DNA of 64,000 nucleotides from JAMOAW01 sp039908535 (GTDB lineage Bacteria; Pseudomonadota; Magnetococcia; Magnetococcales; JADFZT01), in NCBI GenBank assembly GCA_039908535.1, contig JAMOAW010000026.1, positions 1 through 64,000 on the forward strand, in the 5' to 3' direction. The notes beneath the pieces were generated by a model. That model was not told the DNA's origin. It ran no database searches and saw nothing but the letters and a program-made list of their open reading frames with translations. The number at the start of each line of letters is the position of its first letter. Positions within the stretch are counted from its first letter, which is position 1. The translations under genes and the position numbers were made by a program. Positions 35,185-45,032 of the stretch are shown in pieces.

Positions 35185-36126
35185 TCACCTTTTTTGCCCA
35201 AAGGGCACCAAGTTTAAAATGGCCTCTTTTAAATCAATAGCGGCTTGCTCTATACGCTGCATGGCCAAAGACCGCCAATGAGAGTCGCTTAACTCATCGG
35301 GTTGAAATGGATACAACACCCCTCGCGAAGAGGCGGCATAGGCCCCAACGTGATCCTTTCCGGCAGCAGCGGCAATGGCATCCAACGCCCCCCCTTGAAC
35401 GCCAATACCCGGCATTAAAAAAAGAGCCTGGGGGGCCAATTGCCGCAAACGGGTGGCAACTTCGGGATAGGTGGCACCCACCACCAAACCAATATTGGAA
35501 TAACCATGCTCTCCGATCACCACCCGACCCCAAGCATGAGCCAACTCGGCCATTTTTTCCGCCACACTGCCCCCGGCGGCTAAAGGTAAATCCTGAAGCT
35601 CACCTGAGGATGGATTGGAGGTCTTAGCCAGGACAAACAGACCAGCTTGTGGGTTGACCTCCAAAAAGGGCCACACGCCATCGCTCCCCAAATAACCATT
35701 GACGGTTAATGCATCCGATTGCAATAAATTAGGCGTTTTAAAAAGTGGATGGTGGGGAGCCAACCAAGCAGTGGCATACGCTCCCGCCGTGTGCGAGACA
35801 TCGTTGCGTTTGGCATCCATGATAATCAAAAGATCTCTCTCACGCAGCAATATCAACGTGCGCTGCAACGCCTTAAATCCCGCCAGACCATATTGCTCAT
35901 AAAAAGCCGCCTGGGGCTTAAAACCAACCACATGCCTTTCCACTGCTTCGATCACGACCCGGTTAAACGCAAAAATCGTCTCCTCCAAACAGCTTTCGGT
36001 GGGTTCGGCGCGTAATTGATCCTGAAGAAATCGAGGAAATTTTTCCACGCTTGGATCCAGTCCAACAATCACGTGAGAGCGCAACAACAACCCTCGATCA
36101 ATCAAACGATCGGCAAATCCACTCAT
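35185..36126 (-). CDS. pyrF: Orotidine 5'-phosphate decarboxylase
   Basis: 313 residues, the longer (group 2) form. It makes UMP from OMP. The catalytic LIIMDAKRNDVSHTAGAY is near 105, SDALTVNGYLG follows, and LFLMPGIGVQGGALDA is the phosphate-binding loop. The ATG at 36126 is preceded by AGGTGA. It is the first gene of the unit containing the ABC exporter. Confidence 0.95.
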   Translation of the reverse strand: MSGFADRLIDRGLLLRSHVIVGLDPSVEKFPRFLQDQLRAEPTESCLEETIFAFNRVVIEAVERHVVGFKPQAAFYEQYGLAGFKALQRTLILLRERDLLIIMDAKRNDVSHTAGAYATAWLAPHHPLFKTPNLLQSDALTVNGYLGSDGVWPFLEVNPQAGLFVLAKTSNPSSGELQDLPLAAGGSVAEKMAELAHAWGRVVIGEHGYSNIGLVVGATYPEVATRLRQLAPQALFLMPGIGVQGGALDAIAAAAGKDHVGAYAASSRGVLYPFQPDELSDSHWRSLAMQRIEQAAIDLKEAILNLVPFGQKR

Positions 36127-36140
36127 AATCACCTATTTAA

Positions 36141-36195
36141 ATAAAAGGGTGGGAGAAAGGGGGCGGTTCTTTGCCCCCAAGGTTTTGTTTTTTTT
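36141..36195. repeat. Family A remnant
   Basis: AAAAGGGTGGGAGAAAGGGGGCGG, TTCTTTGCCCCCAAGGTTTTG: the right hairpin and tail of family A, shortened and diverged, in the divergent promoter gap between pyrF and the next plus-strand gene. Confidence 0.6.
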
Positions 36196-36275
36196 AATTT
36201 CAGAAACAGTTATAATGGCGTAAATTTAAAATCAGTGCAAAGAATGCCAAAACACCCCCATCTGGAAAAAACTCA

Positions 36276-37205
36276 ATGCATGCACATCGCCTCTGGCTCA
36301 TCCTAAAAATCTGTTTTGCCACCAGTGTGATGATTTTTCTATTTTGGCACATCGGTCCCTTCCTCATCTGGCAAACCTTACAACGTGCCTCTCTCCCCTG
36401 GGTCGGTGCCGCCGCCATCACCCTAGCAGTCAGCCTTCTTTTAAATGGCTTGAGCCTCTACGCACTCTTTCTCTCTGCTTGGCAATTGAAATTAAAACAC
36501 TTTTTACATCTTTTTTTTCTCTCAACGCTCCTAGCCTTTTGGGTACCTGGACGAATTGGAGATTTTTCGATTGGTTTACTTTTAAAAAACGAGGTACCCC
36601 TGGCCGATTCTCTGTTATATGTCCTTGTGGATAAAATCATCACCTTATTTGTGGTATCTTTTCTGGCGGTGGTCGGTTGTTTTTATTATTGGCCGCCAAT
36701 CATCGGATCCATCGCCCTATTCGGCATGATTCTCCTATGGGGTACCCTCTTTCTGTTATACCATTATCCCAATTGGTGGCATTGGTCACTGAGAAAAATA
36801 CCTGTAAGATGGCGTATCGTGCCGCTGCGCTTTGAAGCGATGGTGATTTTATTCTCTGGGAGTGGTCAGTGCTGGCTATGGTGGAATTTAGCTCTAACCT
36901 GTGGACGATTATTGATGTCTGCGGCCACAGCTTATTTTTTAATTTGGGCTTTTGGCAACGAGATCTCATTTACACCCATCCTCCTGGCCATCGCCCCTGT
37001 GACCCTTCTCTCTTTGTTACCCATCTCTATTCAAGGAATGGGCGTGACAGAATCGGCTTACCTCTATTTTCTTACTCCTGAGGGGGTCAGCCAAGGGGCA
37101 ATTTTGGCGTTTTGTCTGGTAGCGCGATTATTGACTTGGGTAGCGGTTTTTGGGTTTTATGTGGGAACAGCCCATGAAAAGCATCAAAGGTATCAAAAAA
37201 ATTAA
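36276..37205 (+). CDS. Polytopic membrane protein of the LPG-synthase transmembrane (UPF0104) type
   Basis: 309 residues with about eight hydrophobic helices. Family signs are FWVPGRIGDFSIGLLLKNEVPL, YVLVDKIITLFV and LPISIQGMGVTESAYLYFLTPEG, the last being the conserved 'lPisi.GlGv.E' loop. Members flip or transfer lipids or lie in glycan and isoprenoid pathways; the catalytic C-terminal domain of true MprF is absent. It is the first plus-strand gene of the 36.3-44.5 kb block. It is separated by 90 bases from the kinase and may be independent. Confidence 0.8.
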   Translation: MHAHRLWLILKICFATSVMIFLFWHIGPFLIWQTLQRASLPWVGAAAITLAVSLLLNGLSLYALFLSAWQLKLKHFLHLFFLSTLLAFWVPGRIGDFSIGLLLKNEVPLADSLLYVLVDKIITLFVVSFLAVVGCFYYWPPIIGSIALFGMILLWGTLFLLYHYPNWWHWSLRKIPVRWRIVPLRFEAMVILFSGSGQCWLWWNLALTCGRLLMSAATAYFLIWAFGNEISFTPILLAIAPVTLLSLLPISIQGMGVTESAYLYFLTPEGVSQGAILAFCLVARLLTWVAVFGFYVGTAHEKHQRYQKN

Positions 37206-37229
37206 TATCACGACCTTGAGGAGTCTAAA

Positions 37230-37304
37230 ATGGATAAACAGGTGACAAAATATAATCTTAAAGATGACGCTCAGACATCTTTAAAGAAGGGCAGCCATGG
37301 ATAA
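37230..37304 (+). CDS. Possible 24-codon leader ORF coupled to the hybrid kinase
   Basis: ATG at 37230 with GAGGAG 6 bases upstream. It reads MDKQVTKYNLKDDAQTSLKK and ends with TAA at 37302-37304, overlapping the kinase ATG (37297) by 8 bases. The overlap and the good ribosome-binding site suggest translational coupling. The kinase also has its own AGAAGGG. The ORF is too short to judge by composition. Confidence 0.35.
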   Translation: MDKQVTKYNLKDDAQTSLKKGSHG

Positions 37305-40300
37305 TCCTTTATCTAAACCCTCTATTTTAATTGTGGATGATGCCCCAGAAAATTTGGATATCCTCAAAATGGCGCTGATAAACGACTATATCGTACGCCC
37401 GGCCCTAAATGGCACGGTGGCCTTGCGTCTGGCGACCATGGAACCCCAGCCCGATTTAATTTTGCTAGATATCATGATGCCAGGCATGGATGGCTATGAG
37501 GTGTGTCGCCAGCTCAAAAAAGATATACGCACCCAAGATATTCCTGTCATTTTTGTTACGGCCAAGACAGACGACAAAGATGAATTAAAAGGATTGCAAA
37601 TAGGCGCGGTGGATTATATCACCAAACCCATCAGCCCCTTTATTGTACAAGCCCGGGTGCGGACCCATTTGGCCCTGCGCCATTTTAATCAAGAGATGGA
37701 GGAGAAAAACCGCCGCCTTTATGAAATCAACGAACGCCTTACCGACAGCCTAGAACAGTTATCGGCCTCAGAAGAGCGGTTTCGTGGTTTGGTGCAGACC
37801 ATTCCCGATATTGTCTACAAAATTGATGCCGATGGTCGATTTACCTTTTTAAACAAATCCATTGAACGGCTCGGTTATCATCAGTCGGATTTAATAGGCA
37901 AACATTTTTCCGAGATCATTCATAGCGCAGATGTCCAAAATGCTTGCCTACAAGATGTCATCCATCGCATTGGTAAAGGGAACCCTAATCCGAACCAAAA
38001 AATTTTTGATGAACGGCGCACAGGGATGCGAATGACCATGGGACTGGAAATCCGCTTGCGCAGCAAACTTGGTCGTTCCGATGCCATTTATGAATTACAA
38101 AATATCGACCAGCACACCATCAATGTAGAGATAAACAGCACCGGTTTATATGGGGATGTGGGACAAGAGAGCGTACAGCGCGTCCGTCAATATATTGGGA
38201 CGGTTGGGGTGATTCGTGACATTACGGACCGATTGAAAGTTCAAAACGCCTTAATAGAGGAGAAAAAGCTCCTCCGACAGGTGATCGATGCCGTTCCCCA
38301 TCCGATTTTTTTTATGGAACATCAGGGAAAACTCATTTTTTCCAATGAGGCGTTGCAAAATTTTACTCATGTCAAAGGGGAGGATCTGGAGGGGAGCCTT
38401 TTTCACGAACTCTTCTGTTTGCAAAATCGCCCTACAATAGAAGCACTCTTTACAGAACTAAATAAAAATCCTGCCTTAGATCGAATCCATACAGAGGTCG
38501 CACTTAAAGATCGTTTGGGACCAGATTTGACAATGGATATTATTTTAATCAAATTTCAAAGCTCTGCTCAAACGATACCAGCCATTATCGGCGTAATGGT
38601 GGATATGAGTGAACAAAAGGTGTTTACCGAACAATTGATTCAGGCCAGACAACAGGCCGAAATTATGGCCACAAAAGCCGATCAAGCCAGTCGGGCCAAA
38701 GGGGATTTTTTGGCCAACATGAGCCACGAAATTCGCACTCCTCTGAATGCGGTCATTGGCCTGACTCATCTTTGTATGCAGACCGAATTGACCCTCAAAC
38801 AGAGAGATTATTTAACCAAAGTTAGCTTAAGTGCCAATGCCCTGATGCAACTTCTCAACGACATTTTGGATTTTTCCAAAATTGAGGCGGGCAAGCTGGC
38901 CATGGAGCAGGTTGGCTTTACCCTGGAGGAGCTTTTGAGCGGCGTGGTGGCCGTGTTGAGCCTAAAAGGCCAAGAGAAAGGTTTGGAGTTGTTGTTGGAT
39001 ATCAAACCCAATGTTCCCCCTCAATTGTTGGGGGATTCCCATCGTTTGGGACAAATTTTGACCAACTTAATGGGCAATGCCATTAAATTTACCAAAAAAG
39101 GGGAGGTCTCCTTGACGGTAGATGTGCTCAAAGAGAGCCTAAACGAGGTCACATTGCAATTTGGGATTGCCGATACCGGTATAGGCATGACGCCCCAACA
39201 GGTAGAGAATCTTTTTCAAGAATTTTATCAGGGGGACGCCTCCATTACCCGCAAATATGGTGGAACTGGCTTGGGTTTGGCGATCAGTAGACGACTGGTA
39301 GAGATGATGCAAGGGCAAATGTGGGTGACCAGTGAACTCGGACAGGGTAGCCATTTTGTGTTTACGGCCCAATTCATCAAATTGGCAAATACCGCCTCAC
39401 CACTGCCTATTATACCCAAAGAAAATATGCGCCATTTGCGCATGTTGGTGGTAGATGATAACGACAGTGCCCGTTTGATCATGGCAGCGCATTTAGAGAC
39501 GATAGGGTATCAACCGGAGTGTGTGGAGAGTGGGGAAAAGGCCATCGAAAAAGTGACTGCCGCTGACAAAAAAGAAGAGCCTTTTCATGTGGTTTGGATG
39601 GATTGGAAAATGCCGGGGATGAATGGACTACAGACGGCTAAGCGCATCAAAACCGAACTTGCATTAAAAACAAAGCCATTCATTCTCATGGTAACGGCGT
39701 ATGGCCAGGAGGAGATCTCGCCAGATCCCCGAGAAAGAGGGTATTTGGATGGCTTTCTAATGAAACCAGTCAAACGCTCGGCTCTTTTGGAACTCCTTAT
39801 GATCCTCTTTGGTTATCTTCCGGCCAACAATAAATTAATGAATTACACCACCCCCATGCCCAACATGACCGGGGCCAAAGTGCTGTTAGCAGAGGACAAC
39901 GACATCAATCAGCAAGTGGCGCGGGAGTTATTAGAACAGGTTGGTATTCAAGTAGTTATCGCCAACAATGGCGAGGAAGCCTTGAATTTATTAGGAGAGG
40001 GAGCTCTCTTTGATGCCATTTTGATGGATTTGCAAATGCCAGTCATGGATGGCCTGACAGCGACACGTCAAATTCGTCAAAAAAAGAATTTTGCCTCCTT
40101 GCCCATCATCGCCATGACCGCTAATGCCATGCCTGTGGAGCGAGAAAAATGTTTGGAGGTCGGCATGAATGACCATATTGCCAAACCGGTGGTTCCTGAG
40201 AAAATGTATGCCACCTTGGCCAAATGGCTACCCGTTCAATCGGGTGAGGTAACAAAGACCGCCTTTGGAGCAAAGTTGGTTGAACCTTTGCCGGTTCTTG

Positions 40301-40908
40301 CCGGCATAGATGTGGCCAAAGGGATACGTCATGTGGGGGGAAATATCGCTCTCTACCGAAAAGTATTGCGCAAATTTGCGCAAAATCAAGCTGGAGCTTG
40401 TCAGGAGATGCAACTAAGATTGGCCAATGGGGAGAGCAAAACCTTGGAATCTATCTCCCATTCTTTAAAGGGGGTAGCGGCGACTATTGGGGCAACAAAA
40501 TTGGCAGGGTTGGCAGAAAAAATTGAAAAACAGTCCAGAATTCCTGAAGGGATGCTAGAGTTACCGGAATTGCTGGGAACCACGGCCAGTGAATTGGCAA
40601 TCGTTATTTCAGCCATCGAAACACAGATTGAATCTTCTGTTATTGTCGGGAACAAAAAGATTCTTCAGAGTGTCTCTCCAGAAGAGTTGGCTCCTCTGCT
40701 TACAAATGCCATGGCTCTTTTAGAAAATTTTGATGCCTCCGTGGAAAAGGTGGTTGAAGAACTCACGCCGATGGTGGCTCACACTGGAGTGAGATGGAGT
40801 AGGTTGGAGGCCATTAAAATGGCTCTAGGAGCGTATGATTTTGAAGCCTGTTTGGAACTTTTTCGGGATTGGGCAAAAGAAGAAAATATTTATGTATCGG
40901 AAAAATAA
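37297..40908 (+). CDS. REC-PAS-PAS-histidine kinase-REC-REC-Hpt hybrid sensor
   Basis: 1203 residues, cytoplasmic. REC1 acceptor is Asp58 in [18 protein letters not shown] domains are at about 160-315 and 325-445. HisKA has the phospho-His in [17 protein letters not shown] near 480. The HATPase is intact ([24 protein letters not shown]). REC2 ([13 protein letters not shown]), REC3 ([13 protein letters not shown]) and a C-terminal Hpt ([14 protein letters not shown]) follow. It can run a full internal phosphorelay. REC1 is closely similar to the receivers of the next three genes. The last residues, YVSEK, and the TAA stop are encoded by the inverted family A repeat. Confidence 0.95.
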   Translation: MDNPLSKPSILIVDDAPENLDILKMALINDYIVRPALNGTVALRLATMEPQPDLILLDIMMPGMDGYEVCRQLKKDIRTQDIPVIFVTAKTDDKDELKGLQIGAVDYITKPISPFIVQARVRTHLALRHFNQEMEEKNRRLYEINERLTDSLEQLSASEERFRGLVQTIPDIVYKIDADGRFTFLNKSIERLGYHQSDLIGKHFSEIIHSADVQNACLQDVIHRIGKGNPNPNQKIFDERRTGMRMTMGLEIRLRSKLGRSDAIYELQNIDQHTINVEINSTGLYGDVGQESVQRVRQYIGTVGVIRDITDRLKVQNALIEEKKLLRQVIDAVPHPIFFMEHQGKLIFSNEALQNFTHVKGEDLEGSLFHELFCLQNRPTIEALFTELNKNPALDRIHTEVALKDRLGPDLTMDIILIKFQSSAQTIPAIIGVMVDMSEQKVFTEQLIQARQQAEIMATKADQASRAKGDFLANMSHEIRTPLNAVIGLTHLCMQTELTLKQRDYLTKVSLSANALMQLLNDILDFSKIEAGKLAMEQVGFTLEELLSGVVAVLSLKGQEKGLELLLDIKPNVPPQLLGDSHRLGQILTNLMGNAIKFTKKGEVSLTVDVLKESLNEVTLQFGIADTGIGMTPQQVENLFQEFYQGDASITRKYGGTGLGLAISRRLVEMMQGQMWVTSELGQGSHFVFTAQFIKLANTASPLPIIPKENMRHLRMLVVDDNDSARLIMAAHLETIGYQPECVESGEKAIEKVTAADKKEEPFHVVWMDWKMPGMNGLQTAKRIKTELALKTKPFILMVTAYGQEEISPDPRERGYLDGFLMKPVKRSALLELLMILFGYLPANNKLMNYTTPMPNMTGAKVLLAEDNDINQQVARELLEQVGIQVVIANNGEEALNLLGEGALFDAILMDLQMPVMDGLTATRQIRQKKNFASLPIIAMTANAMPVEREKCLEVGMNDHIAKPVVPEKMYATLAKWLPVQSGEVTKTAFGAKLVEPLPVLAGIDVAKGIRHVGGNIALYRKVLRKFAQNQAGACQEMQLRLANGESKTLESISHSLKGVAATIGATKLAGLAEKIEKQSRIPEGMLELPELLGTTASELAIVISAIETQIESSVIVGNKKILQSVSPEELAPLLTNAMALLENFDASVEKVVEELTPMVAHTGVRWSRLEAIKMALGAYDFEACLELFRDWAKEENIYVSEK

Positions 40909-41051
40909 AAATCAAGACCTTGGGGGGCGGAGAACCGCCCCCCAATTCCCCCCACCCTTTTTTTTCAATTCTTAAAAAAAAGAGGGGGTTTGGGGAATTC
41001 ATCCCCCAAGGTTTTGTCTTTGATTTTTCTTTTTGCTCCCAGTGCAGCATG
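40892..41051 (-). repeat. Family A repeat, full length, inverted; supplies the kinase stop
   Basis: Starts ATGTATCGGAAAAATA at the kinase 3' end, then AATCAAGACCTTGGGGGG, the GGGGGGCGG hairpin, the T/A run, the second palindrome and a diverged left end (TTTTTGCTCCCAGTGCAGCATG). In this orientation its right end again faces the 3' end of the upstream gene. Confidence 0.9.
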
Positions 41052-41131
41052 TTCTAAAAAGGATAAATTCTATAGGAGTTTATCCTTCATGATTTTTGAT
41101 TTATGTATCATTTATAAGGAGATATCAAAAT

Positions 41132-42196
41132 ATGTCTACTCCAATATCAACTCTTAGAAAGACCGTTCTAATAGTTGATGACACGTCAGAAAATGTAGAT
41201 ATTCTCAAAGGCATTTTATTGCCCCATTATCGCATTCAAGTGGCGACCAATGGTCGCTTGGCACTCAAAGTAGCCATGTCCGCGACTCCTCCCGATTTAA
41301 TATTATTGGATGTCATGATGCCGATCATGGATGGTTATGAGGCGTGCCGATTGCTGAAACAAGACGAGCGTACCCAACTGATTCCCATTCTTTTTGTGAC
41401 TGCCAAATCCGAAATAGAAGATGAAATTCGTGGGTTTGAATTGGGTGCGGCGGATTATTTAGTCAAGCCAGTCAGCCCACCCATTGTTTTGGCGCGGGTG
41501 AAAACCCATTTGGCCATGCACGATCAACGCAAACTTTTGGCCGATCAAGTTGAAGTGCGCACGGCCCAACTGAACATTCGCAACATAGAGTTGGAAGAGA
41601 CCCGTCAAGAGGTGATTCGCCAACTGGGTCGGGCAGCGGAGTATCGGGATAACGAAACCGGAATGCATGTGATGCGTATGAGCCGTTACGCCCATCTGTT
41701 GGCCTTAAAATTAGGTTTAAGCGAACCAGAAGCAAATTTATTGATGATGGCCGCCCCCATGCATGATTTGGGTAAAATAGGCATTCCCGATCATATCCTG
41801 CTCAAGCCTGGTAAGCTTACCGAGGAGGAGTTTGCTATTATTCAGACCCACGCCCAGATGGGCTATGACATTATCGGGGTGCAAAATTCCGAAATCATGA
41901 CGATGGGAGGTGTGATCGCTTTGACCCATCATGAAAAGTGGAACGGTCGTGGCTATCCAAACAAACTTGCCGGAGAAGATATTCCACTGGTTGGACGTCT
42001 TTGTGCCATAGCAGATGTGTTCGATGCATTGACGTCGTCTCGTCCCTATAAAAAAGCCTGGAGCATTGAGGATGCCTTTGGGTTGATTACCAAGGAGGCA
42101 GGAGAACATTTTGATCCAAAATTGGCACACATGTTTGTCGAATTAAGAAGCCATATTATAAAAATTATGGAGCAATATCAGGATAATTCTGAATAA
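41132..42196 (+). CDS. Response regulator with HD-GYP c-di-GMP phosphodiesterase output
   Basis: 354 residues. The receiver at 1-125 has Asp60 in LILLDVMMPIMDGYE. A coiled linker leads to the HD-GYP domain at about 170-345: ETGMHVMRMSRYA, MHDLGKIGIPD (HD), THHEKWNGRGYPNKL (GYP), ADVFDALTSSRPYKKAW. All metal-binding residues expected of active enzymes are present, so it should hydrolyse c-di-GMP, opposing the GGDEF protein at 8745-10475. ATG 41132 with AAGGAG 10 bases upstream is preferred to the earlier in-frame start. Confidence 0.94.
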   Translation: MSTPISTLRKTVLIVDDTSENVDILKGILLPHYRIQVATNGRLALKVAMSATPPDLILLDVMMPIMDGYEACRLLKQDERTQLIPILFVTAKSEIEDEIRGFELGAADYLVKPVSPPIVLARVKTHLAMHDQRKLLADQVEVRTAQLNIRNIELEETRQEVIRQLGRAAEYRDNETGMHVMRMSRYAHLLALKLGLSEPEANLLMMAAPMHDLGKIGIPDHILLKPGKLTEEEFAIIQTHAQMGYDIIGVQNSEIMTMGGVIALTHHEKWNGRGYPNKLAGEDIPLVGRLCAIADVFDALTSSRPYKKAWSIEDAFGLITKEAGEHFDPKLAHMFVELRSHIIKIMEQYQDNSE

Positions 42197-42244
42197 TTTT
42201 CGTAAAATAAAATTCAAACCTTTAACCTGAGAAAGTGCCACCAA

Positions 42245-43378
42245 TTGCCACAAAAACTTAGCAAACCTACTCTCATGATTATCGATGACACCCCGGAAAA
42301 CATTGATGTTTTAAAATCTGTCTTAATCGCCGACTATATAGTTAGACCAGCCTTAAATGGTCCAGTTGCCCTAAAGGCGGCCAGGATTGAGCCTTACCCA
42401 GATTTAATTCTTTTAGACATTATGATGCCGGGTATGGATGGTTATGAGGTGTGTCGGCATTTAAAAGCCGATGAGCTTACGCGGGATATTCCAATCATTT
42501 TTGTCACGGCCAAATCCGAAGTCGATGACGAATTGCAAGGACTAAAATTGGGGGCAGTGGATTATATCACCAAGCCTTTTAATATAGCCATTGTGCAGGC
42601 CCGGGTCAAAACCCATTTGGCGTTACGCTCCGCCCAACGAAAATTGGATGCCCAAAATCAGGTGTTGTTACACGAACGACAGATGATTGAAAGCCTGATT
42701 CTAAAAATGCGCCGCTCCGATACATTTGATGCCCGCTATTTGCGCCATTTAGTGGCTCCAGTAGAGGTAACGGCCGGAGATATGCTATTATCGACTTTTA
42801 CCCCAGAGGGACGCCAACTGATTTTGTTGGGAGATTTTACCGGTCATGGGCTGCCGGCGGCCATTGGTGGACCGTTGGTGACCTATATTTTTGAAGTGAT
42901 GGCCAAGAGTGGAGCCACGGGTCTGCAAATAATTGATCAGATGAATAACCAACTTTGTACCCGGCTGCCAACCGGGATATTCTTTGCCGCAACCTTACTT
43001 GAAATCGCCACCGACCGCAGACAAACCACTCTTTGGAATGCTGGTCTGCCCGATATGGTATGGATGCGTCATGGAGAGATTAAAGATCGATTTCCATCGG
43101 GAATGCCTCCTCTTGGAATCATTAAAAATCTAAATTTTTCTAGAGAGATATGCCATTTTATGGTTGAGCAAGGGGATACTCTATACGCTTTTACCGATGG
43201 CATTTTAGAGGCCAAGGGAGAGCATGAAGAGATGTTTGGCTTAGCACGTTTGGAGGCTTTTCTTAAAAATTTGGCGGTTGGTAAACGGGTTTTAGAAGAT
43301 TTAATAGGGATTTTGGATCGCTACGTTGGTTCTTCTACCCATGGCGATGATATTACGCTTGTGGAGATTTCCATATGA
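42245..43378 (+). CDS. Response regulator with PP2C/SpoIIE-type phosphatase output
   Basis: 377 residues starting with TTG. The receiver has Asp58 in [15 protein letters not shown], followed by a coiled linker (about 130-165). The PP2C-like phosphatase domain at about 170-377 has VTAGDML, LLGDFTGHGLPAAIG, AFTDGILEA and the terminal HGDDITLVEI, which together supply the metal-binding acidic residues. It resembles RsbU/HsbR-type regulators that dephosphorylate anti-sigma-factor antagonists; no such partner is in the window. It overlaps the next gene by 4 bases. Confidence 0.92.
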   Translation: MPQKLSKPTLMIIDDTPENIDVLKSVLIADYIVRPALNGPVALKAARIEPYPDLILLDIMMPGMDGYEVCRHLKADELTRDIPIIFVTAKSEVDDELQGLKLGAVDYITKPFNIAIVQARVKTHLALRSAQRKLDAQNQVLLHERQMIESLILKMRRSDTFDARYLRHLVAPVEVTAGDMLLSTFTPEGRQLILLGDFTGHGLPAAIGGPLVTYIFEVMAKSGATGLQIIDQMNNQLCTRLPTGIFFAATLLEIATDRRQTTLWNAGLPDMVWMRHGEIKDRFPSGMPPLGIIKNLNFSREICHFMVEQGDTLYAFTDGILEAKGEHEEMFGLARLEAFLKNLAVGKRVLEDLIGILDRYVGSSTHGDDITLVEISI

Positions 43379-44505
43379 ATAGAGATGTTACTGAACAAAA
43401 AAATCCCAAAGAGGGCACCATTTTGTTGGTGGAGGATCAACCAGAATCTATTGATGTCATCAAATCGGCATTGGACAATCATTTTATTGTCAAGGTGGCC
43501 ATTCGTGGTGATCTTGTTTTTCAAATATTGGGCAACTGTCATGTGGATTTGATTCTGTTGGATGTGATCATGCCAGGTATGGATGGCTATGAAGTGTGTC
43601 GAAAATTAAAAAGATCTCCTGAGACCCGCGACATTCCAGTGATATTCCTGACGGGTAGAAACAGCCAAGAGGATGAAGCGGTAGGATTGGAAGCGGGAGC
43701 CGTAGATTTTATCCGCAAGCCCAGCAGTCCATTAGTTGTATTAACTCGCAGTCGCAATACGATTACCCATCAACGGACTAAAGAGGCATTGAGGCATAAT
43801 AACTTTGAATTGCAAAAAGCATTAACAATTCGCGAGGATATGGATCGCCTCTCCCGTCATGACTTAAAAGGCCCTTTATCGGGCATCTTAGGTCTACCAG
43901 AACTGCTTCTCGACGACGATAATTTGACACGAGAGCAAAGATTCCTTCTCAAACAGATAATCCAGAGCGGTTATCTGATGTTAGAGATGATCAATCGCTC
44001 TTTAGATCTTTATAAAATGGAAAATGGCACCTATCAACTTCATGTAGAAACATTCGATTTATTGAATATTTTGGAACGTATTATCAATGATCTTGACCAA
44101 TATTCGGCTCCTAGAGGGATTCATATTGTGTTTGACCGTGGGTCCGATTCCAATACGATGCCCCCCTTTCTAGTCGTTGGCGAAAGAATGTTATGTTATC
44201 CTCTGTTTTATAATATTATTTTAAATGCCATTGAGGCATCATATGATAATGGACAAATTGTCATTCATCTCAGATCTGACCAGAAATACGGTACCATTCG
44301 CATCACCAATCCTGGTGAAGTCCCCTTGGAGATTCAAGATTGTTTTTTTAATAAATATGTCACCTCGGGCAAATCAGGCGGCACCGGACTTGGCACTTAT
44401 TCGGCTTGGCTTGCGGCAAAAACCCAGGGAGGAAGGATTGCACTGGATACAAGTCGAGCTGGAGAAACCACGATTATCATCCTTTTACCAACCATAACCT
44501 CCTAA
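43375..44505 (+). CDS. Receiver-histidine kinase protein
   Basis: 376 residues. The receiver has Asp63 in [15 protein letters not shown]. The HisKA-like helix has the phospho-His in LSRHDLKGPLSGILGLPELL near 161. The HATPase has NIILNAIEAS, ITNPGEVP and GKSGGTGLGTYSAWLAAK. REC followed by kinase is the layout of CheY-like-controlled relay kinases. It is translationally coupled to the PP2C gene (ATGA). The stop lies in CCTCC-TAAAAAAA-GGAGG (44498-44514), an inverted repeat just before a decayed family A copy. Confidence 0.9.
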   Translation: MNRDVTEQKNPKEGTILLVEDQPESIDVIKSALDNHFIVKVAIRGDLVFQILGNCHVDLILLDVIMPGMDGYEVCRKLKRSPETRDIPVIFLTGRNSQEDEAVGLEAGAVDFIRKPSSPLVVLTRSRNTITHQRTKEALRHNNFELQKALTIREDMDRLSRHDLKGPLSGILGLPELLLDDDNLTREQRFLLKQIIQSGYLMLEMINRSLDLYKMENGTYQLHVETFDLLNILERIINDLDQYSAPRGIHIVFDRGSDSNTMPPFLVVGERMLCYPLFYNIILNAIEASYDNGQIVIHLRSDQKYGTIRITNPGEVPLEIQDCFFNKYVTSGKSGGTGLGTYSAWLAAKTQGGRIALDTSRAGETTIIILLPTITS

Positions 44506-44511
44506 AAAAAG

Positions 44512-44572
44512 GAGGCTGGTGGATTTCTTCCCCAAGGTTCCGCCTTTAATTTTTAGCCCAAAGGGCATTCAT
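44512..44572 (-). repeat. Family A remnant (left half, inverted)
   Basis: GGCTGGTGGATTTCTTCCCC, AAGGTTCCGCCTTTAATTTTT and AGCCCAAAGGGCATTCAT correspond to the reverse of the A left half with many changes. It lies between the REC-kinase gene and crcB. Confidence 0.5.
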
Positions 44573-44607
44573 TTTTATCTGAAGCCTCTCCAATCAAGGC
44601 CATTAAC

Positions 44608-44985
44608 ATGTGGAATACAATTGTTATCATATCTTTAGGCTCGGCATTTGGGGCGGTGTTGCGGTGGTTTTTGGGACTTAGGCTGAATGCGTTATACCCG
44701 GAAATTCCTCTCGGCACATTAACGGCGAATTTGCTAGGTGGCTATCTTATTGGGTTGGCCGTGGCCTTTTTCGCCCAAGCATCACATATCTCTCCCCAGT
44801 GGCGGTTAATGATCATCACCGGTTTTTGTGGAGGGTTGACAACCTTTTCCAGTTTCTCGGCGGAAGTGACGAATTTGTTACAACAAGGCAAAATAGGCTT
44901 GGCGTTGATCGCAATTGGGTTGCATGTGACAGGATCGTTACTCATGACCTTCGCTGGCATCCTCTCCTGGCACTGGTTACGGTAG
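44608..44985 (+). CDS. crcB: Fluoride ion channel CrcB/FluC
   Basis: 125 residues with four TM helices. Family motifs are [13 protein letters not shown] near the start, [15 protein letters not shown] (pore Asn) and [13 protein letters not shown] (the Na+/Phe-box region). It exports fluoride as a dual-topology dimer. No fluoride riboswitch motif was seen in the ~100 bases upstream. Confidence 0.93.
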   Translation: MWNTIVIISLGSAFGAVLRWFLGLRLNALYPEIPLGTLTANLLGGYLIGLAVAFFAQASHISPQWRLMIITGFCGGLTTFSSFSAEVTNLLQQGKIGLALIAIGLHVTGSLLMTFAGILSWHWLR

Positions 44986-45032
44986 TTGATTTCGCCTTAT
45001 TTTAATATAAAAAAATTTGGAAAATGCCTCCC

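Noticed and set aside
44506..44607. Fluoride riboswitch before crcB
   Set aside because: I could not find the GGNGAUGG...pseudoknot pattern; the interval is a decayed family A repeat.
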